From: a virus
Direction: 5' to 3' (one strand)
Length of the DNA: 35,084 bases
IMG/VR virus record: IMGVR_UViG_3300019776_000110
Location: 1-35,084 of that record
In this document: positions 1 to 7,021 of the stretch, piece by piece
Layout: each line of letters starts with the position of its first letter
How positions within the stretch are numbered: position 1 is the first letter of the stretch
Translations under genes and position numbers: made by a program
Notes under the pieces: generated by a model
What the model was told of the DNA's origin: nothing
Seen by the model: only the letters and a program-made list of their open reading frames with translations
The model's database searches: none

Positions 1-99
1 ATTAGTCGCATTAAAAATGGCGTTAGATGGCAACATGATATTTAACTGCCATACGAAGTGTCAGGAATATTAGCCCAAGAGATAAGCACTTCGCTTGGA
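1..99. repeat. Terminal direct repeat, left copy (circular overlap)
   Basis: Bases 1-99 are identical to 34986-35084. The repeat covers the last codons of the HNH endonuclease gene that starts at 34545 and the end of the minus-strand neck gene. Joining the two ends restores both genes, so this is most simply the overlap of a circular or circularly permuted contig. A length of 99 is a common assembler k-mer, which argues against a biological terminal repeat. Confidence 0.9.
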
Positions 100-944
100 T
101 ATGGAGCAAATGAAAGATTTGGAGAACCTTTGTCGTTTGCTTTGGCTACGCTTAAATAACGGTCATATTCTTGTTGTAGAGATGTCGTATCAAAACCTTT
201 AATCTGCCAATATCTTAGCTTTGTGCCAAGAATCATAATTTGGTCATCAAATACAGTTGTGTCTGTATCAGCAGTAAAGCTGTTCTTAATAACATCGCTT
301 GAGCTTCTTGCCCATCCCTTAGAACGGTACTCAAAGCCTAAATATTCCTGAGTTGTAGGCATTGGCCATACTTGGAAATAACCGCCAAGAATACGCCAAC
401 GAATACGAGGGCCAGTTGAAATATAGCCAGACTTTAACCATTGCCATTGTTGAGCATCTTCAGGCCCTAACATCATCCAATGCTTAGTTTTATCCCATTG
501 AGTGCGGTCTGTAATGGTTTCGTAATCAGGTGGTAAATCATACTTAGTTTGGCAAAAGTTAATAGTTCCAGTAGCAGTTGCGCTAGATTTCTGATTAACT
601 GTTACTTGCGTAGCGCTATCAACGCTAACAATAGTCGTGTCTTGATTGATGCCTTCGCCTTGCAACATGAACTTATCGCTAAGTCCTTCTGTGCTGCTTA
701 GACCTGTAATCTGGTAGCTTCCCTCAGTTGTCGTGCCTGTGTATGAATAAGCCTGTGTATAAAAGCGATATTCGTACTCTAATGCTCTCCAGTCATATTC
801 TTTGGTCAAGTTATACCCTTGACGATTCATAAGCGCTAAAAGCTGAATCGTGTCTTGGTTGGTATTACCAGCAACATAAGTAGGAGCGACTAATCCAAGT
901 TCATTAGAAACTTCTTGAATTAGGGTTAGCATCGTAGATGACAT
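42..944 (-). CDS. Head-tail adaptor / neck protein (probable P22 gp4 / tail tubular A type)
   Basis: A 300-residue protein that probably closes the head-to-tail junction below the portal. The N-terminal 60 residues (helical, with LMNRQGYNLTKEYDWRAL) resemble adaptor proteins of short-tailed phages; the middle is beta-rich with Ser/Thr stretches. It lies directly before the gp10-like stabilisation protein when the circle is closed, which is the order expected for neck genes. The ATG at 944 has AAAGGA just upstream. A strong TATAAT promoter and a hairpin precede it. Its stop codon overlaps the stop of the convergent HNH gene by two bases (TTTAA at 41-45). The family assignment rests on position and general resemblance, not on a diagnostic motif. 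Confidence 0.6.
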   Translation of the reverse strand: MSSTMLTLIQEVSNELGLVAPTYVAGNTNQDTIQLLALMNRQGYNLTKEYDWRALEYEYRFYTQAYSYTGTTTEGSYQITGLSSTEGLSDKFMLQGEGINQDTTIVSVDSATQVTVNQKSSATATGTINFCQTKYDLPPDYETITDRTQWDKTKHWMMLGPEDAQQWQWLKSGYISTGPRIRWRILGGYFQVWPMPTTQEYLGFEYRSKGWARSSSDVIKNSFTADTDTTVFDDQIMILGTKLRYWQIKGFDTTSLQQEYDRYLSVAKANDKGSPNLSFAPYPSEVLISWANIPDTSYGS

Positions 945-971
945 GGGGAATCCTTTACTTTAGTGGTTTGC

Positions 972-1005
972 ACCCTAAGTAATTAAGGTTTTCTTAATTA
1001 TAGCA
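972..1005 (-). promoter_or_regulatory. Promoter with 5' stem-loop for the neck gene
   Basis: On the minus strand a perfect TATAAT (1002-997) is preceded by TG at the extended -10 position (1005-1004); no clear -35 is visible. Seven bases further on, 989-972 form ACCTTAATTACTTAGGGT, a 7-bp stem (one G-U pair) with a TTAC loop placed at the expected transcript start. It sits just downstream of the terminator at 1021-1042, so it would restart transcription of the neck and tail genes. Confidence 0.65.
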
Positions 1006-1020
1006 ATTACTACATAAAAG

Positions 1021-1042
1021 AAAAGAGGGTTTCCCCTCTTTT
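1021..1042 (-). terminator. Rho-independent terminator
   Basis: A perfect 9-bp stem (AAAAGAGGG against CCCTCTTTT) closed by a four-base loop reading GAAA on the minus strand, followed by CTTTT. It begins directly after the stop of the 209-residue gene and would end the capsid-side transcript. It is nearly symmetric, but no gene on the plus strand needs it. Confidence 0.8.
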
Positions 1043-1043
1043 G

Positions 1044-1673
1044 TCATTCTTCTACTTCTTCTTTTACTTTCTTAGCTCTTGGCTTCTTTTCAGTTGCTAT
1101 TGCTAATAAAGCTTGCATTTGAGCTTGCATCTCTGCGAGCTTTTTATCGGTTTCTTCTTTGATTTTGGCGTTTTCTTCACGCAGTTGAGCCAATTCTTGC
1201 TCTCTCTTAGCTACTTCTGCTGAATCATCAGCAAGACTTAGGAAAGCTTTGGCTTTATCTCGTAAAGCATAACCAGAACTACCAGCAACCATGCCTAGCT
1301 TTTGTAGTTGTTGGTCATTAGCGTTAGCCAAAAGTTCTACTGTATAAAACTTAAGGGCTTTTAATTCTTCCGCTTGAGCAGATGTCAATAATGGCCACTC
1401 AGTTACTGGAGTACCAACCATTTTTACATCATTAGCGTGTTTGTTCATAAAGTGCGCCCAATGTTTAGGGAATCTAGCTTTATGGTCATCTCTAGCAATC
1501 GTATCAATAATGGTTAATTGATCGCTAGGTGTGTGAATTTTGACATAAACCACATCTTCAAATATGGGTCTGCCAGCTTCTTGTGAAGCAAATTCCTGTT
1601 TAACAGGTTTTGAGTAAAACTCAACATACAGATTTTCATCTGCGCTGCGTGTATCGCTTTCGATTCTTGCCAT
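1044..1673 (-). CDS. Probable virion-associated protein with C-terminal coiled coil
   Basis: A 209-residue protein of no recognised function. The N-terminal half is a mixed domain containing HWAHFMNKH; residues 150-200 are a heptad-like Glu/Lys/Gln coiled coil (AKREQELAQLREENAKIK), ending in a Lys/Glu-rich tail. Similar proteins commonly sit between the capsid and neck genes of short-tailed phages, which suggests a head-completion or minor structural role. The ATG at 1673 has GGAG eight bases upstream. It lies between two terminators, so it may depend on read-through. Confidence 0.55.
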   Translation of the reverse strand: MARIESDTRSADENLYVEFYSKPVKQEFASQEAGRPIFEDVVYVKIHTPSDQLTIIDTIARDDHKARFPKHWAHFMNKHANDVKMVGTPVTEWPLLTSAQAEELKALKFYTVELLANANDQQLQKLGMVAGSSGYALRDKAKAFLSLADDSAEVAKREQELAQLREENAKIKEETDKKLAEMQAQMQALLAIATEKKPRAKKVKEEVEE

Positions 1674-1706
1674 TTTAATTCTCCAAGTATTTGGGTTATT
1701 AAGGTT

Positions 1707-1742
1707 AAAAAAAAGGGAATCCCCCGATTAAGGGGAACTCCC
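1707..1742 (-). terminator. Strong rho-independent terminator after the capsid genes
   Basis: On the minus strand GGGA and TCCCC pair with GGGGGA and TCCC as a two-part stem (1742-1715), followed directly by eight U residues (1714-1707). It lies 17 bp after the stop of the 98-residue head protein. It probably lowers expression of downstream genes relative to the abundantly needed capsid proteins. Confidence 0.85.
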
Positions 1743-1759
1743 ATTACTGCATTACTTGA

Positions 1760-2056
1760 TTAAACAGATGTAGCTGCAAACCAAGCGTAATCGCCAGAAG
1801 CCATAGTAGTCGCTGGGCTTGTGTAAGAACCGCCAGAAGCAGTTACTACAAAAGTTGAAGCGTTAATAGAGCAAGTAGCTGTTGAAGCTGTAATAGCTGC
1901 GCCAGCCTTAGCGAAAACATAACGCTTACCATCAGAACCAAACACTTCAGCACCTAAAGGGCCGAATGTTGGAACTGTTGTACCAGCGCTGTTTGGGTTA
2001 GTCGTAGTTAAACCAACAAGGTCTACACCAGACAAAGGGGTAATTGTATATGCCAT
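1760..2056 (-). CDS. Small head protein, possible capsid decoration protein
   Basis: A 98-residue protein, almost free of charge and rich in Ala, Thr, Ser and Gly, with alternating beta-type segments (AAITASTATCSINASTFVVT). It directly follows the major capsid gene and is cut off from later genes by a strong terminator, so it is co-expressed with the capsid protein at high level. That position and composition fit a capsid decoration or head-stabilising protein, but no family motif was recognised. ATG at 2056 with AAGGAAAA upstream. Confidence 0.5.
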   Translation of the reverse strand: MAYTITPLSGVDLVGLTTTNPNSAGTTVPTFGPLGAEVFGSDGKRYVFAKAGAAITASTATCSINASTFVVTASGGSYTSPATTMASGDYAWFAATSV

Positions 2057-2083
2057 GATAATTTTCCTTAAATGTTAGTTCGA

Positions 2084-2995
2084 TTAAGCAATCAAAACGC
2101 CCTGTAAGAAGCTGTTTGATGTAGTAAGATTGCCGGCCCAGCCAAATAATTTGACGATGGCGTCTTGGTTTATCGACTGACGCTCACCACCGATAGGCAC
2201 AAAATTACGCTCTTTATGTGGACGTAAGAAGATGTAGTTAGTGTTCAAGAACCACATATGGTTAGCTGTAGCTTGTGAGCCATAACCACCACCAAGAACC
2301 ACATCAGCAGATGTACCACCACCGTAGAACTTCAATGAAGCGAAACCAGCAGCTGCTGATTCTTCAGAAGTGATACGTTGGATAGCTTGCAATGACTGAA
2401 CATACAATGAGTAGTAGTTATTGTCAGCTACGATTAAGTCAGCTTTGTCTGTACCACGAACTAATTGGATAGCCAAAGAAGTCATGTATTTCTGAATGTT
2501 AGTGTAAGCAACAGCAGCACCACCATCAGCAACACCAGCATACTTCTTAGATTGCCAGAAAGCCCAGTTAGCACGGTTAATACCACCGTAAGTACCAGTA
2601 GTCGGATCATCAGGTACAGCGGCTGCTAGACCAGTAATGTTCTTACCACCGTTACCAGTACCGTCAAGGTACAAGTCACCAGAAATGCGGTTTAACAAAC
2701 GAGCTTCAGAAACTTGCATACGACCATCTAACAAGTCGATGATTGCTTCTTTAGAGCTGTTTTGTAACATTTCTAGACCAGACATAGTAACCGCATCAGC
2801 GTACTGAGTAATTGAATACTGAGCAGCAGAAATTGGGCTATCTGGTTGAATATTGATAACTTCGTAGCCAGAGTAGCTATTTGCGTTATTAGTATTCGGG
2901 TCGTTATACATAATCTCTTCAAGAATTACGTTACCGCCTGAGAATGGGCGAATGTTGCCTTTTTTCTCAAGTCTTTGAAGAATTGCGTTGTTTTG
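2084..2995 (-). CDS. Major capsid protein, exon 2 (residues 29-331)
   Basis: The second exon of the major capsid protein: join 3833-3750 and 2995-2084 gives 331 residues. It starts CAA AAC AAC, continuing the exon-1 frame into ADNLT-QNNAILQRL, a sequence like the conserved N-terminal ADNxTxNNALL of one family of about 330-residue phage capsid proteins. Further segments such as FSGG, YSGYE and the region after VTMSGLEMLQNSSKEAIIDLL also fit. An HK97-type fold is assumed from the family. The in-frame GTG at 2998 is not a real start: its last G (2996) is the terminal G of a group I intron. Scaffold lies upstream and a small head protein downstream. Confidence 0.85.
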   Translation of the reverse strand, partial: QNNAILQRLEKKGNIRPFSGGNVILEEIMYNDPNTNNANSYSGYEVINIQPDSPISAAQYSITQYADAVTMSGLEMLQNSSKEAIIDLLDGRMQVSEARLLNRISGDLYLDGTGNGGKNITGLAAAVPDDPTTGTYGGINRANWAFWQSKKYAGVADGGAAVAYTNIQKYMTSLAIQLVRGTDKADLIVADNNYYSLYVQSLQAIQRITSEESAAAGFASLKFYGGGTSADVVLGGGYGSQATANHMWFLNTNYIFLRPHKERNFVPIGGERQSINQDAIVKLFGWAGNLTTSNSFLQGVLIA

Positions 2996-3749
2996 CACTT
3001 TTTTACGTCTTCGGCTCTTTATCCGAAGCTCCTGAATATTCCTATTCAGAGAAGACTATATCATCAAGTCTTATATCTCAATTCACAAGCCCTTTTACCA
3101 CCTAATGATGCTGCTTCTAGTGATGGTTTTTGACCAAGACGCTTTTTTGTTGCACTAATCTTTGCGCCATGATTTTTAGGCTTGCCTAACTGAGCAAGTC
3201 TACGCTTTTCTATTTCCTCAGGGCTTTGTTTTCTACCTTTATTGGAGTAGCTTCCAAAACCTTTTTTAACAGCCATAAACGAATTCAGATTGGTGTTGTA
3301 TAAGCGTTTTTGTTCTTCAAAAATCTTAAACCATTTCAATTCTGCTTCTCGTTTCTCTATTACTGAGGCAGTAGCTGGTAATTCTTCTAGCACCATGATG
3401 TTAAATGCATCTTTACCGTATTTATCCCATCCTTCTTGCAATCCCTTTTCGTTGTGCTTGTGATTATTAAGCAAACAACGGTGTTCTCGCATCCGTTTGA
3501 GCAAATTGGCTGAAGTACATCCAACATATGCCATCCCATCTACTGTATTACCTAAAGCGTAAATCTTAATCATTCGGGATTCCCCTCTGTAATTTATAAA
3601 ACCTGTCGGGCGCTCGTGTCAGGATTATTCTTTCGTCACCTGTTAGTCGTTACACCTTCCAAAGACCTTTTACATTCTCTGGCTTGGCTCGGTATTGTCC
3701 GTTCTGGATGTCCACCGAATTCACCCGATTTTATACTTGGCCCAAATTA
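2996..3749 (-). ncRNA. Group IA self-splicing intron in the major capsid gene
   Basis: The 754-nt intron begins TAATTTGGGCCAAGTATAA, much like the T4 td intron start, and ends with G (2996). Visible core, in minus-strand order: P1 pairs exon CUUGACU with intron GGCCAAG including the U-G at the splice site; P3 TCGGGTG (3728-3722) pairs with CGCCCGA (3612-3606); P4 uses CGGT and ACCG; P7 GACTA (3648-3644) pairs with TAGTC in GATATAGTC (3058-3054). Extra hairpin sequence between P7 and P3' (CAGG...CCTG) marks subgroup IA. After P7' come two short hairpins, CTGAATA/TATTCAG and CTTCGG/CCGAAG. The P8 region holds the GIY-YIG gene. Exact ends are inferred from the pairing and the protein frame. Confidence 0.92.
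3064..3573 (-). CDS. Intron-encoded GIY-YIG homing endonuclease
   Basis: 169 residues. The N-terminal GIY-YIG nuclease domain shows KIYAL (3-7), AYVGCTS (15-21) and RMREH (27-31); the first Gly of GIY is Lys here. Residues about 100-165 hold repeated NUMOD3-type DNA-binding segments (GRKQSPEEIEKRRLAQLGK and a similar GAKISATKKRLGQK). Such enzymes cut intron-less alleles so that the intron is copied in; the target here would be the capsid gene near the exon junction. The gene lies in the P8 region and its last codons run up to the P7' strand. GAGGGG is its ribosome-binding site, but GGG/CCC within GGGGAATCCC can pair, partly hiding it. ATG at 3573. Confidence 0.9.
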   Translation of the reverse strand: MIKIYALGNTVDGMAYVGCTSANLLKRMREHRCLLNNHKHNEKGLQEGWDKYGKDAFNIMVLEELPATASVIEKREAELKWFKIFEEQKRLYNTNLNSFMAVKKGFGSYSNKGRKQSPEEIEKRRLAQLGKPKNHGAKISATKKRLGQKPSLEAASLGGKRACELRYKT

Positions 3750-3833
3750 AGTCAAGTTGTCTGCCAATTCACCGCTACGAGATTGAATAGTCGTTGCGAT
3801 GATGTCGGTAATCGCTGAGTTAGCAAATCCCAT
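3750..3833 (-). CDS. Major capsid protein, exon 1 (residues 1-28)
   Basis: ATG at 3833 with AAAGGAT seven bases upstream; encodes MGFANSAITDIIATTIQSRS then GELADNLT, after which the genomic frame meets TAA at the first intron bases. The 28 codons are 84 nt, so exon 2 continues in phase. The last exon base is U (3750), which pairs as the U-G wobble typical of group I 5' splice sites. Without splicing only a 28-residue peptide is made from this start, so capsid production depends on the intron. Confidence 0.85.
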
Positions 3834-3857
3834 GATTTCATCCTTTATTAAAAGTTA

Positions 3858-4937
3858 TTAAAGCCTGTTATTCAGATTAGATAAAACTTGTTCTTCTAAT
3901 ACTGAACGCCTGTCTTTCTTGTCTGTTGCTACAACTTGTCCACTAGGTGTAATGGATCGAGGGCTGACGGCAGCAGATTTAGCTTTCTGAACACGCTGTT
4001 GGTTTTGCACTTGGTTCTGGCGAGCTTGAGTTAGTGTTTTTAACTCTAGTTCCCGTACTTGAGGGTTTAACCATCTAGCAGTTTCATAAGCTGATGCAAG
4101 GTCTTGGGCTTTTCCACTCTCAAGTAATTGAGCCATTTCTTCCCGTAACGCTTCAAAATGCGGATATTTTGCATCCGCAGCAAACTTACTTATTTCGCTC
4201 TGCAAGATTTGATTCTCTTGCTGTTGTTTCCAACTACCAACTTGCTGAACTTGTTGCTGTAAAGCGTTGATTTGTTGAGCCAACATTTGAGCCTGTGGGT
4301 CTTGGTACTGTGTTGCACCATTACCCGCATAAGCTAAGTTTAAATCTATTCCATAGCTTTTTGCAAGGTCATTAAACATACTTAATTTTTGTTCATATGG
4401 AGCTTGCGTTAAAACCATGTGCGCTCTGCCTAAGTTATTTACCCAAGCAGCTGGATGGATGCCATTCTTTTGTAATTCAGGCACAAAAGGGGCAATCGCT
4501 TCCGTTAAATGTTTAGCATTGTCGGCTTCTGCCTTATAAGCAGATACGCCTTTTTTAAATTCGTTTTCTCGTTGGACATTGTATTGAAGCAACTGGCGAG
4601 CTTCATCTTGTGACAAGCCTTCGCCTTTATCCAACTTATCCCATAATGGTAGGTATTCTTTCTTCCAAGTCGTAGGTCTAGCTACGGTTGGTACATATTC
4701 TTTAGGTTCTTCGATTACTTCTTCAGTTGTATCTTGGCTTGCAAAACGCTGTTCCTGAGCTTGTTCTTCCTCTTCAACTGGCGCAGCTTCCTCTTCAGAT
4801 TGGCGACTAACGAACTGTCCTTTTTCGTTGCGTATAGGGTCATCATTAACCTCAATTTCTCGTTCTACAGGGGTTTCCAATGTGCCTTCTTCGGCTTTAG
4901 ACATTGCTTCTTCTAGTGCGCTGCGTAAATCTGCCAT
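3858..4937 (-). CDS. Scaffolding protein
   Basis: 359 residues, highly charged and predicted mostly helical. Residues 1-90 are acidic (runs of Glu such as EEEAAPVEEEEQAQEQ), the middle is helical, and residues 205-260 are Gln-rich coiled coil (QMLAQQINALQQQVQQ), with a basic C-terminal third (QNQQRVQKAKSAAVSPRS). This composition and its place directly before the capsid gene fit a head scaffold, which templates capsid assembly and leaves before packaging. ATG at 4937 with TTAGGAG nine bases upstream. Confidence 0.75.
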   Translation of the reverse strand: MADLRSALEEAMSKAEEGTLETPVEREIEVNDDPIRNEKGQFVSRQSEEEAAPVEEEEQAQEQRFASQDTTEEVIEEPKEYVPTVARPTTWKKEYLPLWDKLDKGEGLSQDEARQLLQYNVQRENEFKKGVSAYKAEADNAKHLTEAIAPFVPELQKNGIHPAAWVNNLGRAHMVLTQAPYEQKLSMFNDLAKSYGIDLNLAYAGNGATQYQDPQAQMLAQQINALQQQVQQVGSWKQQQENQILQSEISKFAADAKYPHFEALREEMAQLLESGKAQDLASAYETARWLNPQVRELELKTLTQARQNQVQNQQRVQKAKSAAVSPRSITPSGQVVATDKKDRRSVLEEQVLSNLNNRL

Positions 4938-4961
4938 CTTGCTCTCCTAAGTAATCAGGGT

Positions 4962-5348
4962 TTATCGGTATCTAAGTTTTGAATAAGTCGCTTCTGCGAT
5001 TGCTCGCTTTCTTGCTTCTTGGGATTGTTTGCTAATTTCTTGGGTTTTTTGTTGAGTTGGTACGTCATTACCAAGCTCTACCATGCCATGTCTTTTTAGG
5101 TGGTCACGATGCTTACTACGGCTTTCGATCCATGAGCCATCAATTTGGGAAATATAACCGCCAATGTCAGAAGAAACCATGTGAGATTTACGGATATTTT
5201 CTTTTTGTTTTTCTTCCCATGAAGCTTCGGCAGCTTCTTTGCCTATTGTTGGCGTCCACCAGTCAATAAAGCGCTCTTTATCTGACATTTGAGCCACATC
5301 AGTTTGTTCATATTCACTTTTGCATAAAGGGCAAATATGTTTAGCCAT
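4962..5348 (-). CDS. Small phage protein with N-terminal CxxC motif
   Basis: 128 residues, function unknown. The N-terminus starts MAKHICPLCKSEYEQ, a possible metal-binding knuckle, with His residues later (KHRDHLKRHGM) that could complete a site. The C-terminal third is charged and helical. It sits between the glycosyltransferase-like gene and scaffold in the head operon. ATG at 5348 with GGGAG upstream; its start is one base after the glycosyltransferase stop codon. Confidence 0.55.
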   Translation of the reverse strand: MAKHICPLCKSEYEQTDVAQMSDKERFIDWWTPTIGKEAAEASWEEKQKENIRKSHMVSSDIGGYISQIDGSWIESRSKHRDHLKRHGMVELGNDVPTQQKTQEISKQSQEARKRAIAEATYSKLRYR

Positions 5349-6257
5349 CTACATTCTCCCAAGTAATTCAGGTATCTTATTGTATTCGTTTGGTCTTAAA
5401 CAGACAACGCTGTCATACCATCTAGCGTTTTTCCATCGCCAACAAACAAACGATTCCTCTGGCAATAAGACAATACATTTAACGCCTAAAGCACCAGCTA
5501 AATGTGCCGTTCCTGTGTCTACAGTTACAACACCTTTCATGGCTTTCATGTGTGATGCTGTTTTAGACCAGTCTTTTTTCCATCCATCATCAGGTAATGG
5601 GTAAAACATGGCATCTGTTTCGGGATTTAAGGAATATGCGTCATCACCGACTAATTCGTTCATGTGTTCCGCAGAAATAGACTTAATCCAATGCAAAGTA
5701 CCCTTAGATGCGCTCCAATTTACCCCTATTCTTTTAGGAATATTGCTAGGAATTGCTTCAAAATAGCCCTCTGAACCTACAATTTTCTTTTTATTGATAG
5801 GAAATAGTTGTTTTACATAGGGCATTGAGCAATCTATGTAATAAGGTAGTGACATTGAGCCTATCCAATAGTCACATTCATTGGCTGGGCCTTCTTCTGT
5901 CATATTGGTTAGCTGATCAATGCACTCCATCTGCCCTAAAAGTGGAATAAGTGCTGGAACGGCTAAAACAACTAGCTTTTTAGCGCCCATAACCTTTAAA
6001 GCTGGTAAAAATCGAGCATATTGGAATATATCCCCGAATCCTTGCTCCATTTGAACGACAATAGTCTTGTCAATTAGCGATTCACCAGACCAAGGGCGTG
6101 GCCACATTGGCTCTCTTTTATAAGGGATAACCTGATTGGCTAAGATAGCTGGATGCCATCTGTATTCAAATAGCCTAAATCCAGCTTGGTATCTGCCGTT
6201 ATGTAAATGGTCGTATGCCTTCTTGTATTCGGCATGAGGGTCTACATTAGTAATAAT
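5349..6257 (-). CDS. TPR-type glycosyltransferase-like protein, apparent non-AUG start
   Basis: A GT-B (heptosyltransferase/GT9-like) fold is suggested by MEQGFGDIFQYARFLPALK near the N-terminus of the core and TVDTGTAHLAGALGVKCIVL near the C-terminus, the donor-site region. Such proteins occur in phage structural operons and may glycosylate a virion protein. The first ATG (6107) lies inside the domain: the frame upstream encodes the usual N-terminal part (LHNGRYQAGFRLFEYRWHP), and is open back to stops just before 6265. No ATG, GTG or TTG exists there; two ATT codons at 6257 and 6254 follow GAGGA by 6 and 9 bases, so an AUU start is proposed (302 or 301 residues). It overlaps the upstream gene end. 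Confidence 0.65.
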   Translation of the reverse strand: MITNVDPHAEYKKAYDHLHNGRYQAGFRLFEYRWHPAILANQVIPYKREPMWPRPWSGESLIDKTIVVQMEQGFGDIFQYARFLPALKVMGAKKLVVLAVPALIPLLGQMECIDQLTNMTEEGPANECDYWIGSMSLPYYIDCSMPYVKQLFPINKKKIVGSEGYFEAIPSNIPKRIGVNWSASKGTLHWIKSISAEHMNELVGDDAYSLNPETDAMFYPLPDDGWKKDWSKTASHMKAMKGVVTVDTGTAHLAGALGVKCIVLLPEESFVCWRWKNARWYDSVVCLRPNEYNKIPELLGRM

Positions 6258-7021
6258 ATACTTTCCTCGTCATCAAGTTCTTCTGCTCTAACTTTGGCTT
6301 CGTAAATAGCTAATTCAGTTTGAAGTCTAGCTAATTCTTGGCGTACAGCTACAGCTTGTAATAGTTCCTGTTGTTTGGCTTCTAAACGTGCTATTTCTGC
6401 ATTGACTTTCTCAATGTCGATAACAGGTTTAATTACCTTAACAGATTCTACTTTAGCTTGATTAACTTGGTCAATAGGTTCTGGTGATACTTCAGCTTTA
6501 ATAGCTGCTTTGCGTTGCATACGCTTATCTAAACGAGCTTGAATTCGTTTAGCTTCTGCAATCGCTAATTTCTTTTGTAATTTTTTCCAGCGTTTGATTT
6601 CATCTTTAGTGAAACCATCGTGGGTGTCGATATTGTCAGGAATTGGAACGACATTACCTGTGATATTGGCTGTATCGTTTTGGTCGGTAACATCGATTGT
6701 TCCGATAATTGATGATGCGCCTACTAAATTAGCTGTGTCTGTGCCATCTGTAGCGCTCAATACGCCAGATATAACAGTTGCACCAGTTAATGTGGCTGTA
6801 TCAGTTCCGTCTGTGGCTAGGATATAACCATCAGAACGCTCAGAACCGCTAATAAAGGCTGTGTCTTCCCCATCAGTAACAGAGATGCTACCTACAACTG
6901 CAATTGCCCCTGTAATCGTTGCTGTGTCATCAGAATCAATTACATAAATCGTACCTGTAATGCGTTCTAACGGAGCAATGTCCGATATGGGGTGTTGCGA
7001 TATGGGGTCAAAACCTAGCAA
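6242..7021 (-). CDS. Structural protein with five 21-residue tandem repeats
   Basis: 259 residues. Repeats begin at Gly 23, 44, 65, 86 and 107, each about GxIxVTDGxDTAxITGAxxI, an exact 21-residue period suggesting a beta-solenoid or stacked beta module. Residues 135-250 are Lys/Glu/Ala-rich helical coiled coil. The layout resembles accessory fibre or head-surface proteins, and the gene lies between two other beta-rich virion-type genes and a glycosyltransferase that could modify it. The start is TTG at 7021, directly after the upstream stop (TAATTG) with GGGGGG before it; no ATG occurs before the repeats. Confidence 0.6.
   Translation of the reverse strand: MLGFDPISQHPISDIAPLERITGTIYVIDSDDTATITGAIAVVGSISVTDGEDTAFISGSERSDGYILATDGTDTATLTGATVISGVLSATDGTDTANLVGASSIIGTIDVTDQNDTANITGNVVPIPDNIDTHDGFTKDEIKRWKKLQKKLAIAEAKRIQARLDKRMQRKAAIKAEVSPEPIDQVNQAKVESVKVIKPVIDIEKVNAEIARLEAKQQELLQAVAVRQELARLQTELAIYEAKVRAEELDDEESILLLM

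Noticed and set aside
1-99. Biological direct terminal repeats (T7-like)
   Set aside because: T7-type repeats are longer and lie outside genes, whereas this repeat cuts a gene; length 99 fits assembler overlap.
1514-1744. Open frames of 60-90 codons lying inside larger genes on either strand (for example 1514-1744, 8808-9056, 11219-11449, 15329-15811, 26704-27318)
   Set aside because: They are shadows: no ribosome-binding site, odd composition, and they lie inside genes with recognisable proteins.
2996-2998. GTG start for the capsid gene giving a 304-residue protein
   Set aside because: The codon has no ribosome-binding site, the conserved N-terminal segment lies upstream at 3833-3750, and its last G is explained as the intron's terminal G.
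4946-5370. Stem-loops at 4948-4961 and 5350-5365 as further members of the promoter-hairpin family
   Set aside because: They resemble the loops (TTAC with TTAGG) but have no convincing -10 upstream, and one lies fully inside the glycosyltransferase coding end.
6242-6260. Programmed -1 frameshift joining the repeat protein to the glycosyltransferase
   Set aside because: The overlap is in the -1 frame but no X XXY YYZ slippery heptamer or stimulating structure is visible; an AUU start after GAGGA is simpler.
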